From positions 372,001 through 436,000 of the forward strand of contig RHLF01000002.1 of the NCBI GenBank assembly GCA_003712125.1: a DNA stretch of 64,000 bases. Reading direction: 5' to 3'. The position numbers and the translations under genes were made by a program. Shown here one piece after another: positions 33,601 to 41,158 of the stretch (position 1 is the first letter of the stretch; each line of letters begins with the position of its first letter). The notes below the pieces were generated by a model, which did no database searches, was not told the DNA's origin, and was given only the letters and a program-made list of their open reading frames with translations. Origin of the DNA: Allomuricauda sp. (GTDB lineage: Bacteria; Bacteroidota; Bacteroidia; Flavobacteriales; Flavobacteriaceae).

Positions 33601-33984
33601 GGTTTCATTGGCGGCAAATCGTTTTGCTGTTTCCTTGACCACGGCAAATGCCTCAGGTAACATTGCATTGAGTGCCTTTTCTGACAGGGCATAGGCCTCT
33701 TCGTTCAGGGTATCAATCTCTGCGTAGATTTCTTCATTGCGGTCAATATCGGTAGAAGTCTGCACCTCCTCTTCCAATTGCTTTATTTTGGTATTGATAT
33801 CAGCGCAATCTTCCTGTATGCGATTCTTAAAATCTAAGGTTTTCTGTCTAAGTTCATCATTTGATAAGCCTTCAAGGCCTGCCTCATGTGACCTAATCTC
33901 TTTAACCAAAGGCTGCAATGCCTTTACGTCTTTTTCAGATTTGTCTCCTACAAATGCCTTTAGTACAGAGTTTAATAAGCTCAT
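30622..33984 (-). CDS. secA: Preprotein translocase ATPase SecA
   Basis: SecA drives Sec-dependent export through SecYEG. The 1,120-residue protein is longer than the roughly 900 residues of E. coli SecA because of insertions typical of Bacteroidota. Walker A MQTGEGKTLVA contains GEGKT at 195-199, Walker B/DEAD-like VDEVDSVLIDDA is at about 299-310, and helicase motifs include TNMAGRGTDIKL and RQLRGRSGRQGDPG. The C-terminus ends EWVLVNE with no zinc-binding CxCxSGxxxxxCC tail. ATG 33984 is followed by the conserved MSLLNSVLKAFVGDKSE. The leader upstream (33985-34056) folds into alternative hairpins, and terminators flank the gene. Confidence 0.98.
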   Translation of the reverse strand: MSLLNSVLKAFVGDKSEKDVKALQPLVKEIRSHEAGLEGLSNDELRQKTLDFKNRIQEDCADINTKIKQLEEEVQTSTDIDRNEEIYAEIDTLNEEAYALSEKALNAMLPEAFAVVKETAKRFAANETLKVQATEFDRQLSGEKEYVTLEGDHAIWKNSWDAAGKEVTWDMVHYDVQLIGGIALHQGKIAEMQTGEGKTLVATLPLYLNALAGKGAHLVTVNDYLAKRDSAWMGPIFEFHGLSVDCIDKHRPNSDGRRAAYNADITYGTNNEFGFDYLRDNMAHTPNDLVQRPHHYSIVDEVDSVLIDDARTPLIISGPVPEGDRHEFNDLKPKVSDIVQKQRQHLTGVLAEAKKLIKEGDTKEGGFLLLRVHRGLPKNKALIKFLSEEGVKQLLQKTENFYMQDNNREMPKVDEDLLFVIDEKNNQIELTDKGVEYISGDQDKDFFVMPDIGGEIAKIEDQNLEIEKEAELKEVLFKDFAVKSERIHTMSQLLKAYTLFEKDVEYVVIDNKVMIVDEQTGRIMDGRRYSDGLHQAIEAKENVKIEALTQTFATVTLQNYFRMYSKLAGMTGTAVTEAGEFWEIYKLDVVEIPTNRPIARDDRHDLIYKTKREKYNAIIEEVTGLSNAGRPVLIGTTSVEISELLSKLLSVRKIPHNVLNAKLHKKEADIVADAGNGGVVTIATNMAGRGTDIKLSQQVKDAGGLAIVGTERHDSRRVDRQLRGRSGRQGDPGSSQFYVSLEDNLMRLFGSDRVAKMMDRMGLEEGEVIQHSMMTKSIERAQKKVEENNFGIRKRLLEYDDVMNAQREVVYKRRRHALQGERLKVDIANMIYDTCEVIAETNKMADDYKNFEFELIKYFSITAPVSEEEFKRLSFQEIAGTVYKNAYDHYQQKMERSAAIAFPVIKRVHEDKSNNFERIVVPFTDGIKTLNVVTNLQNAYDSEGRQLIADFEKNISLAIIDDSWKTHLRKMDELKQSVQLAVHEQKDPLLIYKFEAFELFKSMIDKVNKEVISFLFKGELPTENQNQIQEAGTVRRPKEKLQTSKEEIPNSDELAAQNRAAGQTQRQRHQVTETIVREKPKIGRNERVTIKNVMSGESKVVKYKQAEPLIDKGEWVLVNE

Positions 33985-34056
33985 GGATTAATTTTTCATT
34001 AGGTGCTCAAAAGCCATTCCATAGTATTGAATGGCAGAAAAATGCCAGAATGGCTG
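33985..34056 (-). promoter_or_regulatory. Structured 5' leader of secA with competing hairpins
   Basis: In transcript order the elements are GCCATTC (34054-34048), TGGCA (34047-34043), TGCCATTC (34036-34029) and GAATGGC (34019-34013). TGGCA can pair with TGCCA (6-base loop), while either GCCATTC can pair with GAATGGC; the pairings exclude one another. GAATGGC is followed by TTTT. This resembles an attenuator or translational switch for secA, but conservation was not tested. Confidence 0.4.
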
Positions 34057-34057
34057 T

Positions 34058-34065
34058 CAAAATTA
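34058..34065 (-). promoter_or_regulatory. Probable -7 promoter element for secA
   Basis: The minus strand reads TAATTTTG, an exact TAnnTTTG match. Transcription would begin near 34051, at the first arm of the hairpin region. No TTTG -33 box is visible, since the upstream DNA is a terminator hairpin. Confidence 0.4.
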
Positions 34066-34068
34066 CAT

Positions 34069-34095
34069 AAAAAAAAGCCTCAGATGAGACTTTTT
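34069..34095 (-). terminator. Rho-independent terminator of the DUF2795 gene
   Basis: On the minus strand AAAAAGTCTC and GAGGCTTTTT pair over ten bases (with one G-T pair) around the tetraloop ATCT, followed by eight T in total. It begins 23 bases past the stop at 34118 and separates this gene from secA. Confidence 0.7.
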
Positions 34096-34117
34096 GTATT
34101 CTGGAATAATGTAAATA

Positions 34118-34342
34118 TCAGTATTCATCCTCGTTCCAAAGATAATCTTCTTCGGTCGGATAATCAGGCCAAATTTCCTCGATGGATTCGTAAATTTCAC
34201 CACCTTCTTCTTCCATCGACTGCAGGTTTTCAACCACCTCAAGAGGGGCACCTGTTCTAATGGCATAATCTATTAATTCATCTTTCGTGGCGGGCCACGG
34301 TGCGTCACTTAAATAGGATGCCAATTCTAATGTCCAATACAT
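34118..34342 (-). CDS. DUF2795 domain-containing protein
   Basis: This 74-residue soluble protein fits the DUF2795 family, whose core is visible as TLELASYLSDAPWPATKDEL followed by an IDYAIRTGAPLEVVENLQ helix. The C-terminal third is very acidic (EEEGGEIYESIEEIWPDYP and beyond). It lacks a signal peptide. Such a small protein directly upstream of secA recurs in Flavobacteriaceae, but a terminator (34069-34095) and its own promoter at 34370-34399 separate it from secA here. The function is unknown; a small regulatory protein is possible. Confidence 0.8.
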   Translation of the reverse strand: MYWTLELASYLSDAPWPATKDELIDYAIRTGAPLEVVENLQSMEEEGGEIYESIEEIWPDYPTEEDYLWNEDEY

Positions 34343-34369
34343 AGCAACGGTTTGATTTTAAAATTTTTG

Positions 34370-34399
34370 CAAAAATAATTTTTAAACCCAATTTGCCAA
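34370..34399 (-). promoter_or_regulatory. Promoter of the DUF2795 gene
   Basis: On the minus strand a -33-like TTGG (34399-34396) is followed, 18 bases later, by TATTTTTG (34377-34370), an exact TAnnTTTG match. The ATG at 34342 lies 27 bases downstream of the -7 box. Confidence 0.5.
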
Positions 34400-34467
34400 G
34401 CGATTTGCGATTTATTTAAAAAAAAATTACAAATCACAAAAAAGATAACGTAGAAAGGAAGAAATTA

Positions 34468-35025
34468 TTAGTCTAACTTTTCGGGTATCCACTTGACCTC
34501 TTCGGCTTGCAACTGCTTAGACAATTTTCGTGCCATAACAAAAAGAAAATCTGAGAGCCTATTTATATACGATAACAAGTGTTCAGGTTGAGGGTCATTT
34601 TCATGAAGTAAGGAAATGATGCGTTCGGCCCTTCTGCAAACGGTTCGTGCGATATGACAGTATGACACTGTGGTGTGCCCCCCTGGAAGTATAAAATGTG
34701 TCATGGGCGGTAATAATTCGTTCATTGCGTCTATTTCCCGTTCTAAGACCGCGCTGTCTTCTTCATTGATTTTAGCAATGTTCAGCCTCTTTTCCTTTTT
34801 GGCCTCTGTAGCCAAAATAGCTCCAACAGTAAACAATTTGTCTTGCACCGCCGTCAAAATTTCCTTGGAGTGGGTATCGATTTTTTGGTCTCGTATCAGA
34901 CCTAACCACGAGTTCAGTTCATCAATGGTACCATAGGCCTCAATGCGAATATGGTGTTTTGCCACTCGCGTTCCCCCAAATAGGGAAGTAGTGGCCTTAT
35001 CGCCAGTTTTTGTGTAAATTTTCAT
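34468..35025 (-). CDS. Cob(I)yrinic acid a,c-diamide adenosyltransferase (PduO-type)
   Basis: This enzyme transfers the adenosyl group of ATP to cob(I)alamin, making adenosylcobalamin. The 185-residue protein has the PduO-type ATP loop TKTGDKATTSLFGGTRVAKH at residues 4-23, YGTIDELNSWLG, and the C-terminal signature HFILPGGHTTVSYCHIARTV followed by CRRAERI. ATG 35025 begins MKIYTKTGDK as usual; a start at 35049 would add unlikely residues. It is probably linked to MeaB (19037-20044) through methylmalonyl-CoA mutase. The fragmentary small ORF at 35046-35185 sits just upstream on the same strand. Confidence 0.93.
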   Translation of the reverse strand: MKIYTKTGDKATTSLFGGTRVAKHHIRIEAYGTIDELNSWLGLIRDQKIDTHSKEILTAVQDKLFTVGAILATEAKKEKRLNIAKINEEDSAVLEREIDAMNELLPPMTHFILPGGHTTVSYCHIARTVCRRAERIISLLHENDPQPEHLLSYINRLSDFLFVMARKLSKQLQAEEVKWIPEKLD

Positions 35026-35045
35026 TTGGCAGTGATTATTGTTGT

Positions 35046-35185
35046 TCAATCACGGGTGTCATGTCGCTGCTTTCCCTTCATAAAACTTCTAGACTTCCTG
35101 CGTTTTCTACCCTTTCTATTGGCATATAAAATTAAAAAATAAGCCACTGCCAATACACCTAAAACCCAATAAATGGTGTTGTTCA
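35046..35185 (-). pseudogene. Possible small single-helix membrane protein gene with a one-base frameshift
   Basis: The minus strand starts ATGAACAACACC (35185) and would encode a peptide with one hydrophobic helix and a basic tail, but GGGTTTAGG creates a stop after eight codons. Shifting one base restores an open frame to TGA at 35046-35048, reading VLAVAYFLILYANRKGRKRR and then a basic tail ending HDTRD. One extra T would join the two parts into a 46-residue protein of a style common in Flavobacteriaceae. Alternatively, translation begins at the TTG at 35168 in the second frame and gives an intact 40-residue protein. A sequencing error in the T run is also possible. It precedes the adenosyltransferase by 20 bases. 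Confidence 0.35.
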
Positions 35186-35260
35186 TAACATTTGCTTTGT
35201 ACTATTCTAATTTAGGACTTTCAGACTGGATGGTAAAATTTCCGCGTTTCATACTTAGAA

Positions 35261-37135
35261 TTACCCCTCGGCAATTGAAGAGAGGTAAAACCAACGTTCG
35301 GTTTTTTCTTCCAATTCATTCTCAAGTTGACCTAATTGTATAGACAGCTCGTTAATTTCTTCTCCGCTCAAATCAATTTCGTTGAACTTTGCCTGTATTT
35401 CAGTTTTTTCCCGTTCGATTTTTTCAATAGATTTTTCAAGGGAACTTAGTTCTTTTTGTTCATTGTAAGTTAAGCTGGGCGAAGTGTCCTTTTTTCGCCA
35501 TTCTTTCTTATTCTTTTCCCCATCTTTGGTTTTTACAGACTTTTTCTCAATGCTTATGCTATCTTCATAAGCCCGGTAATCTGAATAGTTTCCCGGAAAA
35601 TCTTCGGTTACACCATTCCCCTTAAATACAAAGAGGTGGTCAACAATTTTATCCATGAAATAACGATCATGGGAAACCACAATCAAACATCCAGGAAAAT
35701 CCAATAAAAAGCTCTCTAAGACATTCAGGGTAATGATATCCAGGTCGTTTGTTGGCTCGTCAAGAATCAAAAAATTCGGATTTTGTATGAGCACGGTGCA
35801 TAAATAAAGCCGTTTTTGCTCTCCACCGCTTAATTTTTCGACAAAATCATACTGTTTTTTGCGATCAAATAAAAATCGCTCCAACAACTGCTGCGCCGAT
35901 ATCTGCCTGCCCTTTTTCAAGGGAATGTAATCACCAAATTCGCGGATGACGTCAATCACTTTTTGCCCTTCTTTTATAGGAATTCCTTTTTGGGTGTAAT
36001 AACCAAATTTTACTGTTTCACCAACGACAATTTTTCCGGAATCTAAACCCTCAAGTCCCGTTAACAAGTTTAAAAATGTGGATTTGCCCGTACCATTTTT
36101 TCCTATGATACCCACGCGCTCACCTCGTACAAAATTGTAGCTGAACTTTGAAACAATATCCAATTCACCATAGGATTTCGAAACATTGTGCAATTCAATA
36201 ATTTTACTGCCAAGGCGCTCCATGTTTAGTTCGAGTTGAACTTCGTGCTCTTTTCTGCGTTGTTTGGCACGTGATTTTATTTCCTGGAAATCGTCTATTC
36301 TTGATTTCGATTTTGAAGTTCGCGCCTTGGGTTGACGCCGCATCCAATCCAATTCTTTCTTATATAAAAGCTTGTTTTTGTGTTGTTCAACAGATTCTCT
36401 TTGCAAACGTGCTTCCCTTTTCTCCAAATAGTAGGAGTAATTGCCCTTATAAGTATAGAGCTGGTTGTTGTCAAGTTCGATAATCTCGTTACAGACCCGT
36501 TCAAGAAAATAACGGTCGTGTGTCACGATGAACAAGGTGATTTTTTCTTTCTGAAAAAAACTTTCAAGCCATTCGATCATCTCCAAATCGAGATGATTGG
36601 TAGGCTCATCTAAAATGAGTAAATCTGGCTTGTTAATCAATGCATTGGCCAGCGCCAATCGTTTTTTTTGTCCCCCCGAAAGTTGTCCAACTTTTTGATG
36701 TAATTGCGTCAGATGAAGCTTAAAAAGTACTTGTTTATACTGTGTTTCAAAGTCCCAAGCGTTATGCGTTTCCATGGCATCAAAGGCCTTTTGATAGGCT
36801 TCTTCATCTTCGGAATTTTGTAAAGCTCGATTATAATTCGAGATTACATCGAGTATTTTGTTACCAGAATCAAAAATGGTCTGTTCAATGGTCAACTCCG
36901 GATTTAAATCGGGTTCCTGTTCCAAAAACGAGATTCGAATGCCCCTTCTATGGGTAATTTGACCAGTTTCCGGTGCATCCTTTCCAGCAACAATATTTAA
37001 TAAGGAAGTCTTGCCAGTACCATTTTTAGCAACTAAGGCAATTTTTTGTCCCTGGTTGATCCCAAAGGAAATGTCTGAAAACAGAACTACCTCGCCGTAA
37101 GATTTTGAAATTTGTTCTACCGTTAAAAGATTCAT
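35261..37135 (-). CDS. ABC-F family ATP-binding protein (Uup-like)
   Basis: This 624-residue soluble protein has two ABC domains without membrane segments. Walker A motifs are GKNGTGKTSLL-like (VAKNGTGKTSLL) and GKNGTGKSTFL, and signature motifs are LSGGQKKRLALA and LSGGEQKRLYLC, with DEPTNHLD and DEPTNDLD Walker B regions. The linker is basic (RRQPKARTSKSKSR), and the C-terminal coiled coil (about 560-620) fits the Uup subgroup. ABC-F proteins act on ribosomes or on DNA repair intermediates. It is preceded by the DUF4105 gene five bases away. The Uup subgroup assignment rests on the C-terminal coil and is less sure than the ABC-F assignment. Confidence 0.92.
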   Translation of the reverse strand: MNLLTVEQISKSYGEVVLFSDISFGINQGQKIALVAKNGTGKTSLLNIVAGKDAPETGQITHRRGIRISFLEQEPDLNPELTIEQTIFDSGNKILDVISNYNRALQNSEDEEAYQKAFDAMETHNAWDFETQYKQVLFKLHLTQLHQKVGQLSGGQKKRLALANALINKPDLLILDEPTNHLDLEMIEWLESFFQKEKITLFIVTHDRYFLERVCNEIIELDNNQLYTYKGNYSYYLEKREARLQRESVEQHKNKLLYKKELDWMRRQPKARTSKSKSRIDDFQEIKSRAKQRRKEHEVQLELNMERLGSKIIELHNVSKSYGELDIVSKFSYNFVRGERVGIIGKNGTGKSTFLNLLTGLEGLDSGKIVVGETVKFGYYTQKGIPIKEGQKVIDVIREFGDYIPLKKGRQISAQQLLERFLFDRKKQYDFVEKLSGGEQKRLYLCTVLIQNPNFLILDEPTNDLDIITLNVLESFLLDFPGCLIVVSHDRYFMDKIVDHLFVFKGNGVTEDFPGNYSDYRAYEDSISIEKKSVKTKDGEKNKKEWRKKDTSPSLTYNEQKELSSLEKSIEKIEREKTEIQAKFNEIDLSGEEINELSIQLGQLENELEEKTERWFYLSSIAEG

Positions 37136-37140
37136 GAGCT

Positions 37141-38310
37141 TTATTGAGAGACTTTACCAAACAATAAAAAGCAATATCTAATCCCTAACGTAACCATCAA
37201 GAGCAGAAACAAAGGTGAAAGAATTTGAACCTTAAAAATCCAAAGAATTAGCAGCAAACCCATGAGTCCTACTACCGTCCACAGATATTTGGGAAGCCAA
37301 TGCGGCAGTTTTTTGCCAAGAAGGTAAAATGCAACGACCAAATTAAGGGGAAAAGCCCAGAGCACATTTAGGTTGTTCGGGGTACCTGAATGGGCCGTTC
37401 CGACCCAAAAAAATAACAAAACAATTCCCATGAAGCCGGTGACCAAGAATAAGATAAAATCAAGCCACTTGTTTCTTGTTTGGTGCACATAATCAAGATA
37501 GGTGATTGCCACTGTAAACAACAGAAGCAAAACAATCCAGAAAAGAGGGGTTGTGGGAAAGTAACCCTGTGCTTGTTTTTCAGGATAATTCAAAACCTCT
37601 CTTTCACGCAATAAAAGTGGTTTGCCATCTTTGGAAGCATTCCGAAGTTGATACATGGCATAATAAGGTAAAAAGGTATGCTCTTTTGCCGATGCCTTGC
37701 GATCGACCACAGCCCCATAACAAACATTAATACCAAATGCAGCCCATGAATTCCAATTCAAATGTTGCATGATAAGTTGGCGAAAGGTAAATGGTGCTTC
37801 GATATGGGTATCTTTTAAATCGATGGCAGCACCAAACTTGTTTATCAAGATATCGGCAACCATGGTTGAACAGTTGTTGAACAGGGGATCATAGGCATAA
37901 TCGCGGTTTTCGGGCAGGTAATTTTGCTCAAAAAATGCGAATAAGTCATTTTTTTCATCAACCGTTAGATTTAAGATTTGTTCCTTGACCCACCTTTTTT
38001 CCAACTCATAGGTGAATAAAAAATCTTCAAATCTTCGACGCGAAAGGGAATATTGCATGTCACCCAAGGCAAAATTGACATAAAAATTGGGCTTATCAGG
38101 GTCAAATGTGCCGTAATTGTATACCACATCAATGCCCAATTTCGGATCTTGAACCCGAAAGGCTGTATGTCCAAAAGCGGAATACAACTCGGTACTGGTG
38201 GCACAAGTAAGTACGCTAATTGTAGAATTTTTGGTCAGTTTGGGCAGCTGAGAAAAGGTGGTCTGAAGCTGCAGCAAAAGCACCATTAAAAGAAAAGCCT
38301 TCTTATACAT
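37141..38310 (-). CDS. DUF4105 domain-containing membrane protein
   Basis: This 389-residue protein has a signal peptide (MYKKAFLLMVLLLQLQTTFS) and an N-terminal periplasmic domain of the DUF4105 type, shown by SVLTCATSTELYSAFGHTAF, VVYNYGTFD and PLFNNCSTMVADIL. The invariant H and C residues of these segments suggest an NlpC/P60-like papain fold, but catalysis is not established for this family. Four or five hydrophobic helices follow in the C-terminal third (about 255-385). The start at 38310 was preferred to 38337, which would put a non-signal stretch first. It lies just upstream of the ABC-F gene on the same strand. Confidence 0.85.
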   Translation of the reverse strand: MYKKAFLLMVLLLQLQTTFSQLPKLTKNSTISVLTCATSTELYSAFGHTAFRVQDPKLGIDVVYNYGTFDPDKPNFYVNFALGDMQYSLSRRRFEDFLFTYELEKRWVKEQILNLTVDEKNDLFAFFEQNYLPENRDYAYDPLFNNCSTMVADILINKFGAAIDLKDTHIEAPFTFRQLIMQHLNWNSWAAFGINVCYGAVVDRKASAKEHTFLPYYAMYQLRNASKDGKPLLLREREVLNYPEKQAQGYFPTTPLFWIVLLLLFTVAITYLDYVHQTRNKWLDFILFLVTGFMGIVLLFFWVGTAHSGTPNNLNVLWAFPLNLVVAFYLLGKKLPHWLPKYLWTVVGLMGLLLILWIFKVQILSPLFLLLMVTLGIRYCFLLFGKVSQ

Positions 38311-38411
38311 TTTGCAATTTGGTTGGGCAAATATCAAAATAAAAACAACATCCTGATTACAACAAAAACCTAAGATTTTATTTTAGTTTATTTTTATCCG
38401 AAATCCAACCC

Positions 38412-39167
38412 ATGAAGAAACACATACCCAACTGTATTACATTGTTGAATGTATTGGCAGGTTGTATCGCTACCGTATTTGCAGTATTGAATCAATTGGA
38501 GCTGGCTGCTTTGTTTGTTTTTATTGGGATTTTCTTTGATTTTTTAGATGGTCTAGCGGCTCGCGCGTTGAATGCATATTCTGAAATTGGTGTTCAATTG
38601 GATTCCCTGGCCGATATGATTACGAGTGGTTTGGTTCCTGGAATCGTAATGTTTCAATTGTTGAATATGGCGCATTTTGGGGGTTGGAACAATGCATTTT
38701 TGGCGGAAGGAACCGAATTTTTGGCTTGGAAGGGGAACAATATCGCCTGGATATCGTTTAGCGGGTTTTTGATCACCATGGCTGCAGCCTATCGGTTGGC
38801 AAATTTTAATGTAGACGAAAACCAGGTAGCATCTTTTTCGGGTTTGCCAACACCCGCGAATGCACTTTTGATTTTATCCCTACCCTTGATTTTGGCGCAT
38901 CAAAACAGCGAACTTGCAAGTGCAATCATTCTAAATCAGTGGTTTTTGATGGGACTTACCCTTGTTAGTGCATTGCTGATGAATTCAAAAATCAAATTAT
39001 TTGCCCTTAAACTCAAAGCTCTTGATATTAAGGAGAATGGGGGGAAATATATTTTTTTGATCGTTAGTCTGGTACTGATTGTCGTCTTGAGGTATTTGGC
39101 GATACCAGCAATCATAATTCTTTATATTTTGTTTTCACTGGTAATTGAGCGAGAAAAAGTCAGCTGA
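38412..39167 (+). CDS. pssA: CDP-diacylglycerol-serine O-phosphatidyltransferase
   Basis: PssA makes phosphatidylserine, which is decarboxylated to phosphatidylethanolamine, the major phospholipid. The 251-residue integral membrane protein starts MKKHIPNCITLLNVLAGCIA. The CDP-alcohol phosphotransferase motif D-x2-DG-x2-AR-x8-G-x3-D-x3-D is met by FDFLDGLAARALNAYSEIGV followed by QLDSLADM. About seven hydrophobic helices follow. It is convergent with lptB, 24 bases away, and close to other envelope genes. The spacing of the AR motif and Asp residues favours phosphatidylserine synthesis over phosphatidylglycerol phosphate synthase (PgsA). Confidence 0.93.
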   Translation: MKKHIPNCITLLNVLAGCIATVFAVLNQLELAALFVFIGIFFDFLDGLAARALNAYSEIGVQLDSLADMITSGLVPGIVMFQLLNMAHFGGWNNAFLAEGTEFLAWKGNNIAWISFSGFLITMAAAYRLANFNVDENQVASFSGLPTPANALLILSLPLILAHQNSELASAIILNQWFLMGLTLVSALLMNSKIKLFALKLKALDIKENGGKYIFLIVSLVLIVVLRYLAIPAIIILYILFSLVIEREKVS

Positions 39168-39191
39168 AGATACCAACTCCTTTCATAATAA

Positions 39192-39944
39192 CTAGACGTC
39201 CAATTTCTTTTTTCGGAGCTCGAAGTTTTGACCCAAATATACCTTTCGAACCATTTCGTCAACAGCAAGGTCTTCTGGAATACCTGCTTTTAAAATGCCC
39301 CCTTCGAACATGAGGTAAGAGCGTTCTGTAATGGCCAAGGTTTCTTGAACATTGTGGTCGGTAATCAAAATGCCAATATTCTTATTTTTCAATTGTGCCA
39401 CAATGCGTTGGATGTCTTCAACAGCCACAGGGTCAACCCCTGCGAAGGGCTCGTCAAGAAGTATAAATTTTGGATCTGTCGCCAGGGCCCTTGCGATTTC
39501 GGTTCTTCTGCGTTCCCCACCCGAAAGAAGGTCTCCTCTATTTTTACGAATGTGACCAAGGCCAAACTCGTCGATTAAGGACTCCATTTTCATGTGCTGT
39601 TCTTTCTTGCTTAGATTGGTGGTCTGCAACACACTTAAAATATTTTTTTCGATACTTAATTTTCGAAAAACGGAAGCCTCTTGGGCCAAATAACCGATAC
39701 CATTTTGTGCCCTTTTATACATAGGAAAATCGGTAATTTCTTTATCGTCTAAGAAGATCTTTCCGCCGTTGGGTTTGACCAGACCAACAATCATGTAAAA
39801 TGAAGTGGTTTTCCCGGCACCATTCGGTCCCAAAAGGCCCACAATTTCACCCTGATTGACCTCCAGGGAGATGCCCTTGACCACTTTTCGGCCCCTGTAG
39901 GCTTTCATTATATTATCGGCACGCAATTTCATTCTGGTCATCAA
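39192..39944 (-). CDS. lptB: LPS export ABC transporter ATP-binding protein
   Basis: LptB powers the LptB2FGC complex that pulls lipopolysaccharide from the inner membrane to the Lpt bridge. The 250-residue ABC ATPase has Walker A GPNGAGKTTSFYMIVGL, signature LSGGERRRTEIARAL, Walker B FILLDEPFAGVDP and the switch histidine region ILITDHNVQETL. The GVDPVAVEDIQ segment and overall length match LptB rather than generic ABC proteins. ATG 39944 and ATG 39935 (MKLRADN) are both plausible. It is the last gene of a run with kdsD, tatC and an AhpD-like gene; kdsD is in the same LPS pathway. Confidence 0.94.
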   Translation of the reverse strand: MMTRMKLRADNIMKAYRGRKVVKGISLEVNQGEIVGLLGPNGAGKTTSFYMIVGLVKPNGGKIFLDDKEITDFPMYKRAQNGIGYLAQEASVFRKLSIEKNILSVLQTTNLSKKEQHMKMESLIDEFGLGHIRKNRGDLLSGGERRRTEIARALATDPKFILLDEPFAGVDPVAVEDIQRIVAQLKNKNIGILITDHNVQETLAITERSYLMFEGGILKAGIPEDLAVDEMVRKVYLGQNFELRKKKLDV

Positions 39945-39987
39945 AACTACAGCTATTTACGATTCAAGGTGCGACTTTGTGATTTTT

Positions 39988-40338
39988 TTAGTTTTCCGTT
40001 TCTTCCAAAGCTTCCCAAAATTCATAGGCTTTCCGAAGATGGGGAATGACAATTGTGCCGCCAATCAATGTGGCAATACCAAGTGTTTCCATCACCTCTT
40101 CCTTGGTTGCACCTTCCTTTTTGGAACTTTCCAAATGGTACTTTACACAGTCATCACAACGCAAAACGGCAGAAGCCACCAACCCTAAAAGCTCCTTGGT
40201 TTTCACGTCAAGGGCTCCGGCCATAAAGGCATTGGTGTCTAAGTTAAAAATGCGTTTAATGAGCTTATTGTTCTCGTTCAATAATTTATCGTTCATTTTA
40301 GAGCGATAGGCATTGAACTCTTCAACCTTATTTGGCAT
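39988..40338 (-). CDS. Carboxymuconolactone decarboxylase family protein (AhpD-like)
   Basis: This 116-residue all-helical protein has the AhpD-type redox motif CDDCVKYH in LRCDDCVKYHLE near residue 60, that is, CxxC with a following histidine. AhpD proteins act as thiol-dependent peroxidase partners; other members are decarboxylases, but the CxxC supports the redox kind. The gene starts 11 bases inside the end of tatC, so it is translationally coupled. Its position between tatC and lptB recurs in Flavobacteriia to my knowledge. The exact partner is unknown. Confidence 0.85.
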   Translation of the reverse strand: MPNKVEEFNAYRSKMNDKLLNENNKLIKRIFNLDTNAFMAGALDVKTKELLGLVASAVLRCDDCVKYHLESSKKEGATKEEVMETLGIATLIGGTIVIPHLRKAYEFWEALEETEN

Positions 40339-41158
40339 TCTTCAATTCTTTTTTTGCTTCCCGTTTTACGACAAGCTTGGATATATAAATACTGATTTGA
40401 TACAATAAAAGCACGGGAACCGCTACCAATATTTGACTGGTGATATCGGGAGGAGTTATAATTGCAGATAGGATGAGTACAATAACCAGCGCAATCTTCC
40501 TGTATTTCTTTAAAATTTCCGGTGTGACCAATCCAACTTTGGTCAAGAAGAAGATGATTATGGGAAGCTCAAACATAATTCCGCAAGCAATTACTGCCGA
40601 TCGGACGGTTCCAATGTATGAGGCCAAATCAATTTCGTTGTTTACAACATCACTGACCTGATAAGTGCCCAAAAAGTTAATGGATAGCGGCGCCACAACA
40701 TAGTATCCGAAAAGTACCCCCATGAAGAAAAGTAACGAGGCAGTTAAGATGAATCCCCTTGAATACTTTCGCTCCTTTTCATACAATCCAGGACTGATAA
40801 AACGCCATAACTCCCATAAAATATAAGGAAAACCTACAATGACCCCTGCCCAAATCGAGGTCCAAATATGGGCTGAAAACTGTCCGGCCATCAATCGACT
40901 TTGAATCGTAAACGGCAGTTCGTCTCCACAAAAATCAGAGGTTATCCCAAAAAAAGTGGCCACATTACAGAAGAATTGATAGGTGGGAAAATCAAGGCTT
41001 TTTGGGCCAAAGATTATTCCAAATATGAAATCTTTCATTACAAATGCCACGCAGGCTACAATCACCACTGCAAGTGTCGATCGGATCAGATGCCATCGGA
41101 GTATTTCCAGATGGTCTAAAAAAGACATTTCATTGGGATCTTTTTTGACTTTCGCCAT
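40328..41158 (-). CDS. tatC: Sec-independent protein translocase TatC
   Basis: TatC recognises twin-arginine signal peptides and forms the core of the Tat export machine. The 276-residue protein has six hydrophobic helices and the family-specific N-terminal MSFLDHLEILRWHLIRSTLA, equivalent to the conserved HLxELRxR region. FELPIIIFFL contains the conserved glutamate of a middle helix. A Bacteroidota-type insertion lies in the first periplasmic loop (FFCNVATFFGITSDFCGDE, two cysteines). The start shares a base with the kdsD stop (TAATG). tatA is not in the window. Two cysteines in the first loop could form a disulfide. Confidence 0.94.
   Translation of the reverse strand: MAKVKKDPNEMSFLDHLEILRWHLIRSTLAVVIVACVAFVMKDFIFGIIFGPKSLDFPTYQFFCNVATFFGITSDFCGDELPFTIQSRLMAGQFSAHIWTSIWAGVIVGFPYILWELWRFISPGLYEKERKYSRGFILTASLLFFMGVLFGYYVVAPLSINFLGTYQVSDVVNNEIDLASYIGTVRSAVIACGIMFELPIIIFFLTKVGLVTPEILKKYRKIALVIVLILSAIITPPDITSQILVAVPVLLLYQISIYISKLVVKREAKKELKNAK

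Noticed and set aside
31749-33991. Several antisense open frames across secA
   Set aside because: They are shadows of a strongly coding gene, with no start context or recognisable domain.
34468-35185. Cobalamin riboswitch upstream of the adenosyltransferase
   Set aside because: No B12-box-like sequence or matching pairings were seen, and a small ORF occupies the space.
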